A DNA stretch of 56,557 nucleotides from Rhodococcus sp. (in: high G+C Gram-positive bacteria) (lineage in GTDB: Bacteria; Actinomycetota; Actinomycetes; Mycobacteriales; Mycobacteriaceae): contig NZ_JAHFVG010000037.1 in the NCBI RefSeq assembly GCF_023264675.1, positions 1 through 56,557 on the forward strand, read 5' to 3'. The notes under the pieces were generated by a model, which was given only the letters and a program-made list of their open reading frames with translations, had not been told where the DNA came from and made no database searches. Position numbers and translations under genes: made by a program. Shown one piece after another: positions 31,591-40,039 of this stretch (position 1 is the first letter of the stretch; each line of letters begins with the position of its first letter).

Positions 31591-32357
31591 CGGGCGCCTC
31601 CCGGCGTGACTGGTGTTCGGGTGATCAGCGCTACGAGCGATTCGATGTTCAGTTCCCCGATGGGGACATCGTCGACGCTCTCCCCCTCGTACATGACCGT
31701 GATGCGGTCGCACACGCGGAACAAGTCCTGCAGACGGTGAGTCACCAGAATGACGCCGACCCCTTGGGCTGCGACATCGGTGATCAGCTTCAGCACGGAC
31801 TCGACCTCGGCAACCGCAAGCGCGGCAGTCGGTTCGTCCAGGATGAGGACGTCCGGGCGGAACGACACTGCCCGTGCGATGGCAACGGTCTGCCGCTGCC
31901 CTCCCGAGAGCTGGCCGATCTCCTGGTGCGTCGACTTCACCTTCACGTGCAGATCTGCGAGGATTTTCGCCGCTTGCTCGTGCATTCCGTGACGATCGAG
32001 GAACGGTCCCCTCCGGGGCTCGCGACCGAGGAAAAGATTGCTCGCCACGTCGAGGGTGTCGCACAGAGCGAGATCCTGATAGACGATTCCGATCTTCTTC
32101 TGCTGCGCGTCCAAGGGCGTCGAGAAGCGGACGGGCTCACCGTTGACGCGCATCTCACCGCCGTCGTGTTGGACGGCACCGGCAAGGATCTTCATCAACG
32201 TCGATTTGCCTGCGCCGTTGTCGCCGACGACTCCGAGCACTTCGCCCTGCGCAAGTCGAAGATCGACTCCGCGAAGGGACTTCACCGGGCCGTACGATTT
32301 AGTGATTCCGGACAGCTCTATCAGCGGTAGCGGAAGCTGCTGCGTTGGAGGTGCCAT
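31587..32357 (-). CDS. Sugar ABC transporter ATP-binding protein, single domain
   Basis: A 256-residue ABC ATPase with one nucleotide-binding domain, in contrast to the tandem RbsA of operon 2. Walker A is GDNGAGKSTL, the signature is LSGGQRQTVAIA and Walker B is VLILDEPTAAL, with the switch histidine in LVTHRL. Single-domain members of the ribose-type family (FrcA-like) work as homodimers. It sits three bases after the binding-protein stop codon, between that gene and the permease. Confidence 0.9.
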   Translation of the reverse strand: MAPPTQQLPLPLIELSGITKSYGPVKSLRGVDLRLAQGEVLGVVGDNGAGKSTLMKILAGAVQHDGGEMRVNGEPVRFSTPLDAQQKKIGIVYQDLALCDTLDVASNLFLGREPRRGPFLDRHGMHEQAAKILADLHVKVKSTHQEIGQLSGGQRQTVAIARAVSFRPDVLILDEPTAALAVAEVESVLKLITDVAAQGVGVILVTHRLQDLFRVCDRITVMYEGESVDDVPIGELNIESLVALITRTPVTPGGAR

Positions 32358-32360
32358 GAG

Positions 32361-33371
32361 TCACTTCTCCAGGTAGTAGAGGTAGTCGTCGACGTTGTCC
32401 GGAGTAACGATCTGCGTGGGAACCGGGATGTCGGCCGGTGCGGTACGGCCGCAGGCGAGGTCGATCGCGGCGTTCATGGCTTCGTAGCCGAAGTCGAAAG
32501 TGTTCTGCTGTACGACGCCCTTCAGCCATCCTGCATTCAATGCACTGACGGCTTGGTCGGACAGGTCCCACCCGACGGCCTGCACACGATCCTGCGCACT
32601 CTGACTGTTCACGGCCGCAACGAGTCCGATCAGCGCAGGCTCACCGGTGGCGTACACGTACTTCATGTCCGGGTTGCCGGTCAGCAGGTTCTCGGCTGCA
32701 GTCTGTGCGTTCTCCTGAATGTTCCGGCCATCGACGACTGTTCCGACGGTCATACCCGCATCGGAGACCGTGTCGGTGAAGCCTTTCTGACGTTCGAGCT
32801 GAATGGTGCTGTTGAGCGCGCCGACGATTCCGACGGTGCCGGTGTTGTCGGCGATGCCTGCGAGCGTTTCACCGATCTGTACACCGCCTTGTTCGTTTGC
32901 GGTACCTACCTGGGTGGAGACCGCTGGATCGTCGACGGTCGCGTCGAACGCCACGACGGGTATGCCTGCGGCGTCGGCTTTGACGATGGACGGTTTGATG
33001 CCGTCGGTATCGATGGCATCGACGATGATCGCATCGACTCCGGAGGCGATGAGGTTGTCGAATGCATTGGCCTGGGTGACCGAATCATCGTTGCCGCTGA
33101 TGATCTGGAGGTCGACTCCGGCCTGATCGGCAACCTTCTGTGCGGCCGTGTTCATCTGATTGAAGAACAGCGCTTGCAAATTGATCGTCACGAGGCCGAC
33201 CTTGAGCGTGCCGTTCTTGCCTTCACAGGATTCGGCTACGCGTGCGGGCTCGGGGATCGACGGGGCCGCGCCGGATGCCGAGGTGTTGTCGCTGGTGGAG
33301 GCCGAATCGCAGGCGGCCATCGTCAGTGCGAGTGCGGCGCCGAGGGCAAGGGGAAGTGCGCGTTTCATCAT
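32361..33371 (-). CDS. Ribose-type substrate-binding lipoprotein (operon 1)
   Basis: A 336-residue periplasmic-binding-protein type I lipoprotein with a signal peptide ending in MAAC (cysteine at residue 21). LKVGLVTINLQALFFNQM begins the N-lobe, and the pattern ASGVDAIIVDAIDTDGIKP is typical of RbsB relatives. It captures the substrate for the adjacent importer; the ligand could be a sugar, nucleoside or lactone. ATG 33371 has GGAG 5 nt upstream and overlaps the kinase stop codon (ATGA). Confidence 0.9.
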   Translation of the reverse strand: MMKRALPLALGAALALTMAACDSASTSDNTSASGAAPSIPEPARVAESCEGKNGTLKVGLVTINLQALFFNQMNTAAQKVADQAGVDLQIISGNDDSVTQANAFDNLIASGVDAIIVDAIDTDGIKPSIVKADAAGIPVVAFDATVDDPAVSTQVGTANEQGGVQIGETLAGIADNTGTVGIVGALNSTIQLERQKGFTDTVSDAGMTVGTVVDGRNIQENAQTAAENLLTGNPDMKYVYATGEPALIGLVAAVNSQSAQDRVQAVGWDLSDQAVSALNAGWLKGVVQQNTFDFGYEAMNAAIDLACGRTAPADIPVPTQIVTPDNVDDYLYYLEK

Positions 33372-34267
33372 GGGATCTCCTGAAGATCGAGGGTAGTGAG
33401 CGAATCGGCGAAGCGGGTGAGTTCGGTGAGACTCGGGCACCCGCGCGGTCCTGCGGTGGCACAGGCGAGAGCTGCGGACGCACCGGCGAGCCGAGCAGAT
33501 TCTCGGGGTGTTCTGCCTGCGTCGACGAAGGCGATGTAGGTGCCGCAGAAGCAGTCGCCCGCTCCCACGGCGTCGACGACCTCGACCGCTACGGCCGGCT
33601 GCGAGGTCACGACGCCATCCGGGGTGACGAGTGTCCACCCACGCTCACCGTCGGTGACGACGAGATGTGTGTTGTGTTCGGCGGCCATGGTCGACCAGCG
33701 TTCCAACTCGATTCCGAACGTGCCTTCCCACAGCGCGCGGCCGACGATGACGTGATCCGCGAGCGCGAACACACGCAGCGCCGCATCCACATCCACACAG
33801 CCATCGAGGTCGATTGCGAGAGAGCAGTTCTCGGGCATCGACGACGGCATCATGGTCGCCCGGTATCCGTCGACGAACAACCGACCTCCACCGGACGTGG
33901 CGAGCCTGTCGAGCACCTGGGAAATCCGAACCGCGTCGTTGGGGTCGTCCTGGCTGATGATCGACCGGTCTCCACCTTCGGCGATGAGAACGACCGCCGT
34001 CGACAGAAAGGAATCACGCGGTGCCCAACTCGTGTCCACTCCGTCGAGTTCCAGATTCGCCAGGAATTCGGCGGACCTGGCTTCAGGTCCGACGGCGCCT
34101 GCGAATACGACGCGAGCGCCCATTCTGGCCGCCGAGACGGCGGCGTTGGCGTTCATTCCACCATCGATCATCGAGACGGAGGTTGCCTGGACACGTTCCC
34201 CCAGAACCGGCACATGTGGAACATGCACCGTCACATCGTTGTTGGCGTATCCAAGGAATACGATCAT
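33368..34267 (-). CDS. PfkB-family carbohydrate/nucleoside kinase
   Basis: A 299-residue ribokinase-fold kinase. Signature 1 is in IDGGMNANAAVSAARMGA, which positions the substrate. Signature 2 is VVDAVGAGDCFCGTYIAF, carrying the GAGD anion hole and the catalytic aspartate. The substrate is not fixed by sequence; ribose, fructose derivatives, nucleosides and aminopyrimidines are all known for the family. The start MIVFLGYANNDV at 34267 is preferred to an open extension that runs into the upstream gene. It lies 7 nt after the BtpA stop and overlaps the binding-protein start. Confidence 0.87.
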   Translation of the reverse strand: MIVFLGYANNDVTVHVPHVPVLGERVQATSVSMIDGGMNANAAVSAARMGARVVFAGAVGPEARSAEFLANLELDGVDTSWAPRDSFLSTAVVLIAEGGDRSIISQDDPNDAVRISQVLDRLATSGGGRLFVDGYRATMMPSSMPENCSLAIDLDGCVDVDAALRVFALADHVIVGRALWEGTFGIELERWSTMAAEHNTHLVVTDGERGWTLVTPDGVVTSQPAVAVEVVDAVGAGDCFCGTYIAFVDAGRTPRESARLAGASAALACATAGPRGCPSLTELTRFADSLTTLDLQEIP

Positions 34268-34274
34268 GACGTTG

Positions 34275-35117
34275 CTACTTCCCCACCGCGCGCGAGACCG
34301 CGCGTACCTTGTCGGCAGCAACACGGCCCCACCAGCGCCCGTTGTCCTTGACCGAGGATGCGATGATCGCGCCGTCGCACTCCTTCATCAGCGGTGCGAC
34401 ATTGTCGGCGGTAATTCCGGAACCGATGATCACCGGCAGAACCGTGTTGCTCTTGATGACCGACACCTCGTCGACGGACGCGGCGTCTCCCGTACGCGAA
34501 CCGGTGGCAATCAGGACATCGGCGTCGAAGAATTCTGCATCCTCGGTCTGTTCGGCGATCGTGCGGTCGGCAACGATGGCGTGCGCACCGTGTTTGACGT
34601 GCACGTCGGCGAAGATCCGGACCGGGTCCGCACCGATACGATGACGAAAGCGCGTCGTCTTGGCTGCCTGGCCTTCGATGAATCCCTCGTTCGCGATGTA
34701 GGCGTTCGCCCACTGGTTGACGCGGACGAAACTCGCCCCCGCAGCCCACGCAGCAGCGACTCCGCACTCACCTGCATTGGACAGGATGCTGACGCCGACT
34801 CGCTTACCGAAGTCCGCGACCACGGCTGCCGTGATGACGCCCATGCTGGCCGCGGTTTCGTAGCCGTGCTCGCCCGGCTTCAGAAAGGGTATGTCCCAGT
34901 GATTCTCGACGATCACGCCGTCGAATCCGTTGCCGATGTATGCGTGAGCCTCCTCCACCGCGAACGCCGCGATCTCGGCGACGGGCTGTCCCTTGTAATG
35001 CGGACTGCCAGGAAGGGCGGGCAGGTGGATCGCTCCGATGAGCGAGGGAGAGCCGTCGAACATCTCGGCGAGTGCCGATGGCTTGGCCGGGAAGACTCCC
35101 AGCGTTGAAGCGGTCAC
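34275..35117 (-). CDS. BtpA/SgcQ-family protein
   Basis: A 280-residue TIM-barrel protein of the BtpA/SgcQ family. It has LIGAIHLPALPGSPHYKGQP near residue 26, the GFDGVIVENHWDIPF motif and the C-terminal PVIIGSGITADNVAPLM phosphate-binding-like loop. BtpA was linked to photosystem I stability in cyanobacteria, while SgcQ-type members sit in sugar operons; the reaction is unknown. It is the first gene of operon 1. GTG at 35117 has GAGGAG six bases upstream. A LacI-type operator at 35177-35190 lies within its leader. Confidence 0.85.
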   Translation of the reverse strand: MTASTLGVFPAKPSALAEMFDGSPSLIGAIHLPALPGSPHYKGQPVAEIAAFAVEEAHAYIGNGFDGVIVENHWDIPFLKPGEHGYETAASMGVITAAVVADFGKRVGVSILSNAGECGVAAAWAAGASFVRVNQWANAYIANEGFIEGQAAKTTRFRHRIGADPVRIFADVHVKHGAHAIVADRTIAEQTEDAEFFDADVLIATGSRTGDAASVDEVSVIKSNTVLPVIIGSGITADNVAPLMKECDGAIIASSVKDNGRWWGRVAADKVRAVSRAVGK

Positions 35118-35176
35118 GAATTACTCCTCGAATGCAGCGAACAGGCGGCCCGCGAACCGGGTTCCGCCGGACTGGA

Positions 35177-35190
35177 TGTAATCGATTGCC
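35177..35190. promoter_or_regulatory. LacI-type operator O1
   Basis: TGTAATCGATTGCC matches the LacI-family pattern TGNAANCGNTTNCA at every fixed position except the last. It lies 60 bp upstream of the btpA start and just downstream of the inferred promoter, where binding would block transcription. Confidence 0.6.
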
Positions 35191-35202
35191 TTGCGTATAT
35201 GC

Positions 35203-35233
35203 ACCGTAAGCGATCAGCACCCGGTTGTGTCAA
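35203..35233 (-). promoter_or_regulatory. Putative promoter of operon 1
   Basis: On the minus strand, TTGACA (35228-35233) and TACGGT (35203-35208) are separated by 19 bp. The -35 is perfect and the -10 keeps the TANNNT pattern, but the spacing is slightly long. It sits between the two operators. Confidence 0.4.
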
Positions 35234-35252
35234 GGATTCGTTAAGTCGTTTG

Positions 35253-35266
35253 TGTAAACGATTACC
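35253..35266. promoter_or_regulatory. LacI-type operator O2
   Basis: TGTAAACGATTACC matches TGNAANCGNTTNCA except at the last base. A TCGTTT-N4-AAACGA inverted repeat overlaps its left side. It lies 79 bp before the lacI-type gene and 76 bp centre to centre from O1, a distance suited to DNA looping and autoregulation. Confidence 0.65.
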
Positions 35267-35344
35267 TCTACTGTGTTACATCGAGGCACAAGAACCGTTC
35301 GGTTCGATAACCTCTAGGCCTCACCGAGAAGCTGTAGGAGACGA

Positions 35345-36370
35345 ATGCGCAAGGCGACAATTCGGGACGTTGCGGAGCGTGCGGGCGTATCGACGGCGAC
35401 GGTGTCGAGGGCGCTGTCCGGCTCACGCCCCGTGTCCGGCGAGCTCGCCGCAACCATTCGTCAGGCCGCCGACGAGCTTGGTTACTCCGGGAACATCATC
35501 GCCAGCTCCCTTCGACGGAACCGCACCGACACTGTCGGCATGGTGGTGCCGAGCATCGCCAACCCGTTTTTCACCTCGCTCGTGGTCAACGTCGAGCACG
35601 TCCTGTCTCAACGCGGACTCCAGCTGTTCCTGTGCGACTCCCGATCGGATCCCGCCGTCGAGGCCCAGCGACTTCGCAGCCTGGTCTCACGCCAAGTCGA
35701 CGGAATCATCATCAGCCCGTGCCATGGTGAGCGTTCGGCCGAGGCAGTCCGCGTGAGTGCGAAGGCGCTGCCCGTCGTCCAGCTCGACAGATTCGCGCTC
35801 GACACGCACACGGACTGGGTCGGTGTCGACGACGACGCAGCGCAGTCGCTGGTGATGGATCATCTTGCTGCGCAGGGCGTTCGCAGCGCGGCCTTCATCA
35901 GCTCCGAGCTGACCAACTCCTCGACCGAACTGCGACGGGCAGGGTTCTTTCGCCACGCGCAGCGGGTGGGCATCGAAACCCGAACCGAGTGGACACTGCT
36001 GGGTGACTATTCCATCGAGTGGGGCCGTGAGTCGTCACGCACCATGTTGACGAACGATCTTCGGCCCGATGCCGTCGTGTGCGCCGACGACCTGATCGCT
36101 CTCGGCGTCTTACAGTCGTGCCAGAGCCTCGGACTGTCCGTCCCCCGCGATGTCATGGTCACAGGATTCGACGACATCCCGTTCTCCGCGCTGAGCAATC
36201 CTCCGCTGACCACCGTGCGGCAGCCGCAGGAAAGAATCGCGATCGAGGCGGCTCGCCTACTCGATCAGGCCATGAACAGCGACGACTCCGGTACGGCACA
36301 CATCGCCCTTCGACCTGAACTGATAGTTCGTCAATCGACCGCAGGCCACGCACGAACGGCATCCGTGTAA
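35345..36370 (+). CDS. LacI-family transcriptional regulator of operon 1
   Basis: A 341-residue LacI-type regulator. The N-terminal helix-turn-helix is TIRDVAERAGVSTATVSRAL, followed by a hinge helix and a periplasmic-binding-protein-like effector domain (VGMVVPSIANPFF, DGIIISPCHGE, VTGFDDIPFSALS). It is divergent from operon 1, and two LacI-type operators lie between, so it probably represses that operon and itself. The effector is likely the imported substrate or a derivative. GTAGGAG lies 4 nt before the ATG. Its 3' end overlaps the convergent M20 gene by 40 bp. Confidence 0.9.
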   Translation: MRKATIRDVAERAGVSTATVSRALSGSRPVSGELAATIRQAADELGYSGNIIASSLRRNRTDTVGMVVPSIANPFFTSLVVNVEHVLSQRGLQLFLCDSRSDPAVEAQRLRSLVSRQVDGIIISPCHGERSAEAVRVSAKALPVVQLDRFALDTHTDWVGVDDDAAQSLVMDHLAAQGVRSAAFISSELTNSSTELRRAGFFRHAQRVGIETRTEWTLLGDYSIEWGRESSRTMLTNDLRPDAVVCADDLIALGVLQSCQSLGLSVPRDVMVTGFDDIPFSALSNPPLTTVRQPQERIAIEAARLLDQAMNSDDSGTAHIALRPELIVRQSTAGHARTASV

Positions 36371-37413
36371 GCGATGATCGCCTGATCGACTTCGGTGAGC
36401 GAAGCGCTCTCGTTGGCGGCGTGCATCAATGCGGGCGTTCCGGGCCCCCACACGACGACGGGAGCGCCAGGAGCAGCGTCGGCGATGATCGATGCGTCGG
36501 TGAAATAGGTGACGGGATCGCCGGAGACCGATGGCGCCAAACCGGAAATCCACGCCGCGTCACGTGGTGTGGTGACACCCGGCAGGTCGATTCGGGCCTC
36601 GACACGATCCACCTCAGGCTGCTCGCGCCACCACGCAGCGAGATTCGCACCGTCACCGACGGTCCGATGATCGACGACCACGTGTGCGGCGTCAGGAACG
36701 ATGTTCGGCGCCGAACCGCCGTCGATCGTTCCGACGTTGAATGTTTCGTCGCCCAAGAAGGGATGGGTGCCGAGGGGAAGCTCTGTCCTGGCCCGCGCAA
36801 GGACGTCGACGAGCTTCATGATCGCGCTTTCGCCCTTCGACGGTGTGCTTCCGTGAGCAGCAATGCCTTTCGTCGATACGTCGAGCCACAGGGCGCCCCG
36901 GTGACCGGGATGGATCCGATTCCCCGTTGCCTCCGGCACGATCACTGCTCCGACGACGGACTCGGCGACAGCGTGTCGCGCAGCAGCCGCTCCGAGCGAA
37001 CCGATCTCCTCGTCGCTCGTGAGCAGCAAAGCAACCGGTCTCCCCATGTCCATCGCCTCGATCACAGCAGCCGTCGCCGCCACAAGACCTGCTTTCATGT
37101 CCGACGTACCGCGGCCGAGCAACAGGCCGTTCTCGATGGATGCCGCGAACGGGTCGAACTCCCAGTTCGCCAGTTCCCCGATCGGCACCGTGTCGACGTG
37201 GCAGGCGAACATGAGCCTCGGCGCGGTTGACGGGGCGTCGTTGGTCACGAGCAGCCACGGGTGGGCACCGTCCTGCTCCCCCACGACGTCGATGTGCGGG
37301 ATTCGCGAACGAACGATCGACACGACGGTATCCATCATGGTGCGCTGCGGACCCGGGTCACCGGAGACCGAGCGCAGTGAAACGAGTTCGGTCAGCAATC
37401 CGGTGGAATCCAT
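36331..37413 (-). CDS. M20-family metallo-amidohydrolase/peptidase
   Basis: A 360-residue ArgE/DapE/CPG2-type zinc enzyme. Metal motifs are visible: CHVDTVP near residue 70, GRGTSDMKAGL with the bridging aspartate, TSDEEIGS with the catalytic glutamate pair, and the dimerisation-domain histidine in AAHGSTP. The M20 fold covers peptidases, deacylases and N-carbamoyl amino-acid hydrolases. As the last gene of operon 2, sharing a promoter motif with the rutA operon, it could hydrolyse an N-acyl or ureido intermediate. ATG at 37413 starts the domain. Its stop lies inside the convergent lacI-type gene. Confidence 0.87.
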   Translation of the reverse strand: MDSTGLLTELVSLRSVSGDPGPQRTMMDTVVSIVRSRIPHIDVVGEQDGAHPWLLVTNDAPSTAPRLMFACHVDTVPIGELANWEFDPFAASIENGLLLGRGTSDMKAGLVAATAAVIEAMDMGRPVALLLTSDEEIGSLGAAAARHAVAESVVGAVIVPEATGNRIHPGHRGALWLDVSTKGIAAHGSTPSKGESAIMKLVDVLARARTELPLGTHPFLGDETFNVGTIDGGSAPNIVPDAAHVVVDHRTVGDGANLAAWWREQPEVDRVEARIDLPGVTTPRDAAWISGLAPSVSGDPVTYFTDASIIADAAPGAPVVVWGPGTPALMHAANESASLTEVDQAIIAYTDAVRAWPAVD

Positions 37414-37436
37414 GTGTTCGAGTATGAACCTTCGAG

Positions 37437-38471
37437 CTACGACGCCCGTCGCCGAACCAGTGCCGACAGCGCGACCGCGACGATGAGTGCGCCGCCATAG
37501 AACAACTGCTGCACGAAGTTCGGCACACCGAGCATCTGCAAGCCGACGACGCCCGCGACGAGGAAGTACACCGCGACCAGTGTGCCGATTGCGTTGAATC
37601 GCCCGGGGACGATCGCGGTTGCTCCGAGGAATGCCGCCGCGAAAGCGGGCAGCATGAACGACTGCCCCGAGGACGGATCGGCGCCTCCCAACATGCCTGC
37701 GTAGATGACTCCGGCAACCGCCGCCACGAGCGCCGACGTCAGGAATGCACCGGTCCGGAGCCGATCCACGCGCAGACCGCTGAGATGCGCCACCTGCCTG
37801 CCGCGTCCGACGAACAGCAAGCGTCGACCGATCGGGGTGAACTGGAAGACCACCGCGACGACGAGAGTGAGAGCAAGGGCGTAGAAGAACTGCAACGGCA
37901 GACCGAACACTCTCGTTGCGACGGTGGCGTCGACCAGGGCGGAATCGACGCCGGTCACGGACGTCGAATCCGACATCCACTGAATCGCGCCGAGGACGAT
38001 GGTGCCGCTGCCGAGTGTGACGATGAACGAGTCGATCCGCATCACCACCACACAGAACGCATTCACGGCGCCGACCACGAGCGCTGCCACCAATGCCACG
38101 CCGATGGCCGAGAGCAACGACCAGTCCTTCTGCACGTTCAAGACCGCAACCGTCATCGCGGACAGCGACATCGTCGAGGCGATGGACAGATCGAACTCAC
38201 CGGCGGTCAGCGGAACGATCAAGCCGACCGCAAGAATCAGCAGCACTGCTTGCGAGCCGAGGACGTTCTGCAGATTGCCCGGCGTCGGATAGGTCAGCGG
38301 CCGAAGCAGGCTGAACAACACCACTACTCCCACGAGCGCGCCGACAAGCGCATAGCGCTCCACCAGGCCACCGAGCCTGCGCGGTGCTCGCACACGCGCG
38401 AGCGCCTCGGCGGGTTTCTTCTTCAGTGTCGGAGCCGCATCCAATGCGACGTCCGTTGCAGCAGTGTCCAT
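37437..38471 (-). CDS. Ribose-type ABC transporter permease (operon 2)
   Basis: A 344-residue RbsC-like permease with an approximately 40-residue cytoplasmic N-terminus and nine or ten transmembrane helices. VGLIVPLTAGEFDLSIAS is the family signature, and LGATAIVPGRFNAIGTLVAV corresponds to the conserved late loop. It works with the tandem ATPase encoded just upstream; the stop of that gene and this start share TGATG. It differs clearly from the permease of operon 1, so the two systems are not a recent duplication. Confidence 0.9.
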   Translation of the reverse strand: MDTAATDVALDAAPTLKKKPAEALARVRAPRRLGGLVERYALVGALVGVVVLFSLLRPLTYPTPGNLQNVLGSQAVLLILAVGLIVPLTAGEFDLSIASTMSLSAMTVAVLNVQKDWSLLSAIGVALVAALVVGAVNAFCVVVMRIDSFIVTLGSGTIVLGAIQWMSDSTSVTGVDSALVDATVATRVFGLPLQFFYALALTLVVAVVFQFTPIGRRLLFVGRGRQVAHLSGLRVDRLRTGAFLTSALVAAVAGVIYAGMLGGADPSSGQSFMLPAFAAAFLGATAIVPGRFNAIGTLVAVYFLVAGVVGLQMLGVPNFVQQLFYGGALIVAVALSALVRRRAS

Positions 38472-40039
38472 CACGCACTCACTTCCCGGTGGTTCAAGCC
38501 AAGGACCATGTCGGAGATCTCGTTCTTGTTCACACGCGCCCCGCGGAGTTCGGCGACGATCTCTCCCCGCGAGAACACCAGTACTCGATCGCACACCGCG
38601 GAAAGCTGCTCGTAGTCGGTCGTCGCGATGACGACACCGGCCCCCGATGCCGCCGTCGTGCGCAGGATGTCGAAGATGTTCGCGCGCGCACCCACATCGA
38701 CACCCTGGGTCGGTTCGGCGAGCAGCACGAGCGACGGCTCGGTCTGCAACCACTTGCCGAGCACTGCCTTCTGCTGGTTGCCACCGCTCAGCGAGCCGAA
38801 CGCCGCGGAGGCGTCGGCGGGGCGCACGTCGTAGGTTCTGGCGAGCTCGTCGGCCTTGCGCAGCAGGCGCATCTTTCGAATCGGCCCGTTACCCGTCGAG
38901 AACGGCAGTGCCCGTAAGCCCTTGCCGAGGACCGGAAGAGTCACGTTCTCCTCCACGGTCAGCTCGGGCACTCCGCCGAGCACACGTCGATCAGGAGGTA
39001 CGTACACCACACCGCCGGTCAGGGCGTCGATCGGCCGGAGCGTGTTCAACGGAACAGTCACTTGGCCGAGCGTCATCGACCCGGTGGCCGACTCGGCGGC
39101 CCCGTACATCGCGGGAAGTACGTTGTCGTACCCCGATCCCGCGATTCCCGTGAGTCCGAGGATTTCGCCTTGTCGGACAGTGAACGTTGCCGTCCTCACC
39201 GACTGCGAGCACAGGTCCGTCACGACGGCAGCCGAGGGGCCTGCCTTCTCCACCTCCGGAGCGTGATGAGACGCAGCCTCCTCGGCCAACTCACGACCCA
39301 CGATGAGTGAGATCAAGGACGACGCATCGAGAGTCGAGGTTCGGTGCGTTCCGCGAGAGATACCGTCGCGCAGGATCGTGATCCGGTCCGTGTGCGCCAG
39401 GACCTCGTCGAGATCGTGCGAGACCAGCAGAACAGCAGCCCTCTTGTCGGCAACGATGCCGCGCACCACCTCGAACAGTAGGTCCGTTCCCTCCCGCGGC
39501 AGAAACACTGTCGGTTCGTCGAGCACCAGGAGTGTTCGGTTCTCACCGAGTTCTTCGACGGCACGCATGATCGCAACGAGCGCTCGCTGAGTCGCACTCA
39601 GCGTCGAGACCAGAGCCGACGGATCGATGTCGACCCCGTACCGGTCGAACAACGCTCGTGCAGATCGAGTTTCCCGGCGCCACGAGATCCACGGCTTGGA
39701 CCCGGCAACGACGGAACCGACGCGAAGATTCTCGACCACCGACAGATCCGGAACGAGTGCGAGGTCCTGATGAACGAACGTGATGCCGTAGTCGCGGAAC
39801 TTGCCTGCCGGCACCGGGAGCGCGGCATCGCGCCCCCGGATCTGCAGACTTGCACCTGGATCGGGTGCATGAAATCCGGCGAGCACCTTGATCAGTGTCG
39901 ACTTCCCCGAACCGTTCTCACCGAGCAGACCGTGAACTTCGCCGGCGTGCACTGTCAAGCCCACGTCGGACAGTACTCGGCTGACACCGAAGGTCTTGGA
40001 CAGGCCCACGATGTTGACGATCGGATCCGGCGAGATCAC
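38471..40039 (-). CDS. Ribose-type ABC transporter tandem ATPase (RbsA-like)
   Basis: A 522-residue protein with two ABC domains. In domain 1 Walker A is GENGSGKST and Walker B LLVLDEPT, but the signature is the unusual LSATQRALVA instead of LSGGQ. In domain 2 Walker A is degenerate (GIAGSGYDN, no lysine), while the signature LSGGNQQKAVLG is intact and Walker B is VLLAEPTQG. A defective second Walker A is normal for RbsA. The composite site formed by Walker A1 and signature 2 should be active. The start overlaps the binding-protein stop by 4 nt. Confidence 0.9.
   Translation of the reverse strand: MISPDPIVNIVGLSKTFGVSRVLSDVGLTVHAGEVHGLLGENGSGKSTLIKVLAGFHAPDPGASLQIRGRDAALPVPAGKFRDYGITFVHQDLALVPDLSVVENLRVGSVVAGSKPWISWRRETRSARALFDRYGVDIDPSALVSTLSATQRALVAIMRAVEELGENRTLLVLDEPTVFLPREGTDLLFEVVRGIVADKRAAVLLVSHDLDEVLAHTDRITILRDGISRGTHRTSTLDASSLISLIVGRELAEEAASHHAPEVEKAGPSAAVVTDLCSQSVRTATFTVRQGEILGLTGIAGSGYDNVLPAMYGAAESATGSMTLGQVTVPLNTLRPIDALTGGVVYVPPDRRVLGGVPELTVEENVTLPVLGKGLRALPFSTGNGPIRKMRLLRKADELARTYDVRPADASAAFGSLSGGNQQKAVLGKWLQTEPSLVLLAEPTQGVDVGARANIFDILRTTAASGAGVVIATTDYEQLSAVCDRVLVFSRGEIVAELRGARVNKNEISDMVLGLNHREVSA

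Noticed and set aside
28775..35344. TPP riboswitch controlling the TenA-like gene
   Set aside because: I found no THI-box core in the operon leader or in the gaps. The two LacI operators explain regulation.
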